64,000 nt of DNA from Chamaecrista fasciculata (lineage: Eukaryota > Streptophyta > Magnoliopsida > Fabales > Fabaceae). The DNA is taken from assembly GCA_003254925.1 (NCBI GenBank), contig QANZ01034120.1, positions 8,699 to 72,698 on the forward strand, written 5' to 3'. A program made the position numbers and the translations under genes. Under the pieces are notes generated by a model, which searched no databases, had not been told where the DNA came from, and worked only from the letters and a program-made list of their open reading frames with translations. Shown piece by piece: positions 63,007-64,000 of the stretch. Position 1 is the first letter of the stretch. Every line of letters starts with the position of its first letter.

Positions 63007-64000
63007 GTAGGGAAGGTGGAAAGTTTATCTTCTTCACTGTAATTAGCACAGTTCAGAACTGTACTTTGTGCATTATGGTTTTAGCAAGGAATTAGGATTT
63101 GATTTGTGAATAAAGCGAGGGAATATCTCTGCTTCACTGTGATTTTGTGCATAATGCACTTATTATAGGTATTTGAACTTTTGTGTATGTTTTGTATCTT
63201 CATGATAAATCGCACGTGACATGTTTAGATAGGGAAATGGATGATTTGAACTGGTGAGGTGGGGAACAATGGAGATACAATTGCTAAAACTATGATCTTC
63301 ATAGTATTAAATTTTAAAGAATCCGCATCATTCATAATTCATTAATATGTTCCATGCAATGGAAGATTGGCATGTGATTTTTGTGCATACTGTATCCTCA
63401 ATTAACAACAAAAATACCTTTCCCTTTGTGGATTTGGGAAGGCTAAATACAACCTTCGCTAGTTGAATAATTTTCTCTATTCAAGAGCTACCAGCCAACG
63501 CCTCACTTACGTCACGTAAATTAAAGAACTGATGATAAGTCATTTGGGAGGAAAAAAAATAATAATATTAAGAGATATATAGGCGCGTGTGTAGTGAGAT
63601 CATCCCTACAAAAGCCACAAAGCATTAGAAAAAAAGAAAAAGTCTTCCTGGTCTCTTTAATAAATTATTATTGTACCAAAAAATAAATAAATAAATTATT
63701 ATGATTTTTTTAATAGAAACAGAACAACAACAACCAAAAAGAACGAGGAAGAAACGAAAACCAACCATACTCATGCCCCTAGTTGATTTGATTTATATAT
63801 TATTATATATGATCTCGTGCAAGACTTGTATTCTTGGTCTTTTTAATAAATTTCTATGATTTTATTTATATATCATTTTCCACGTCATCTGAGAAAAAAC
63901 AACAATGTTTTCAGACCACTAAAATAAAATAAGTGTGAAGAGACTAGAAGAAACAAGGTTTAAGATTAATCTAATGCACTTCTTTGACTTGAAAATGTTT
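63007..64000. other. 3' flank of the AAA gene
   Basis: From about 63060 this matches the 3' flank of the relic at 52258-53280. No gene is seen to the window end. Confidence 0.7.

Larger units (their letters stand above)
54213..64000. repeat. Tandem duplication unit 2 (continues past window)
   Basis: This is collinear with unit 1. Differences include two hAT insertions, loss of the PHD-coding segment, a LINE-type fragment in about 1.3 kb of extra sequence (59700-61060) and an intact AAA gene in place of the relic. Confidence 0.88.

Noticed and set aside
62494-63049. Three long minus-strand frames of Leu/Phe/Ser repeats
   Set aside because: They are antisense readings of the AAA gene's Lys/Glu repeat tail.

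Overview
This is a nuclear contig from a flowering plant, very probably a woody eudicot. It is AT-rich, its genes carry GT-AG introns, and the protein families are plant-specific: Agenet/Tudor, DUF538, rhodanese-FSH, AIF-type bHLH, PHD-Myb, SOQ1 and BCS1-like AAA. The spaces between genes are full of small non-autonomous DNA transposons. A few N characters mark it as a draft assembly. I saw no CRISPR array, no tRNA or rRNA gene and no recognisable LTR element. Family names come from memory of these proteins, not from a search.

Left part (1-20400). There is a broken Agenet fragment (868-1080), then a truncated neutral/alkaline invertase with a tRNA-type SINE in one intron (1818-2897). Next come an intact three-exon, four-Agenet protein (4212-6584), a single-exon DUF538 protein (7410-7910, minus) and a long near-perfect hairpin that may be a microRNA precursor (9753-9932). 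A nine-exon rhodanese plus FSH serine hydrolase gene follows (11267-17330, minus, STR6-like). One of its introns holds a 1.7-kb Mutator-type element carrying foreign leader sequence, and another holds a 117-bp hAT-type MITE. A small GC-rich ORF of unknown function lies at 20101-20394.

Middle (20400-39300). This is gene-poor and transposon-rich. It holds hAT, Mutator and Helitron ends with clear target-site duplications. There is a broken HPPD fragment beside a five-copy array of a GTGGCGCT hairpin, and a Pack-MULE-like element (28001-28889) with a piece of a splicing-factor-1-like gene. The one clear intact gene is an atypical bHLH of the AIF/bHLH149 type (35465-36094, minus). Its presence near STR6 recalls the Arabidopsis pair At1g09250 and At1g09280.

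Right part (39300-64000). This is a degenerating tandem duplication. A SOQ1 pseudogene (40705-44290) is followed by two copies of a unit made of a PHD-Myb gene (minus) and a BCS1-like AAA-ATPase (plus). Unit 1 (about 46043-54212) keeps a PHD-Myb gene whose large exon is open but has only a 22-codon relic of the AAA gene. Unit 2 (about 54213 to beyond the window end) has the reverse: its PHD-Myb copy has lost the PHD finger and is broken by a hAT element, while its AAA-ATPase (61414-63006) is intact. Between them the two units keep about one good copy of each gene.
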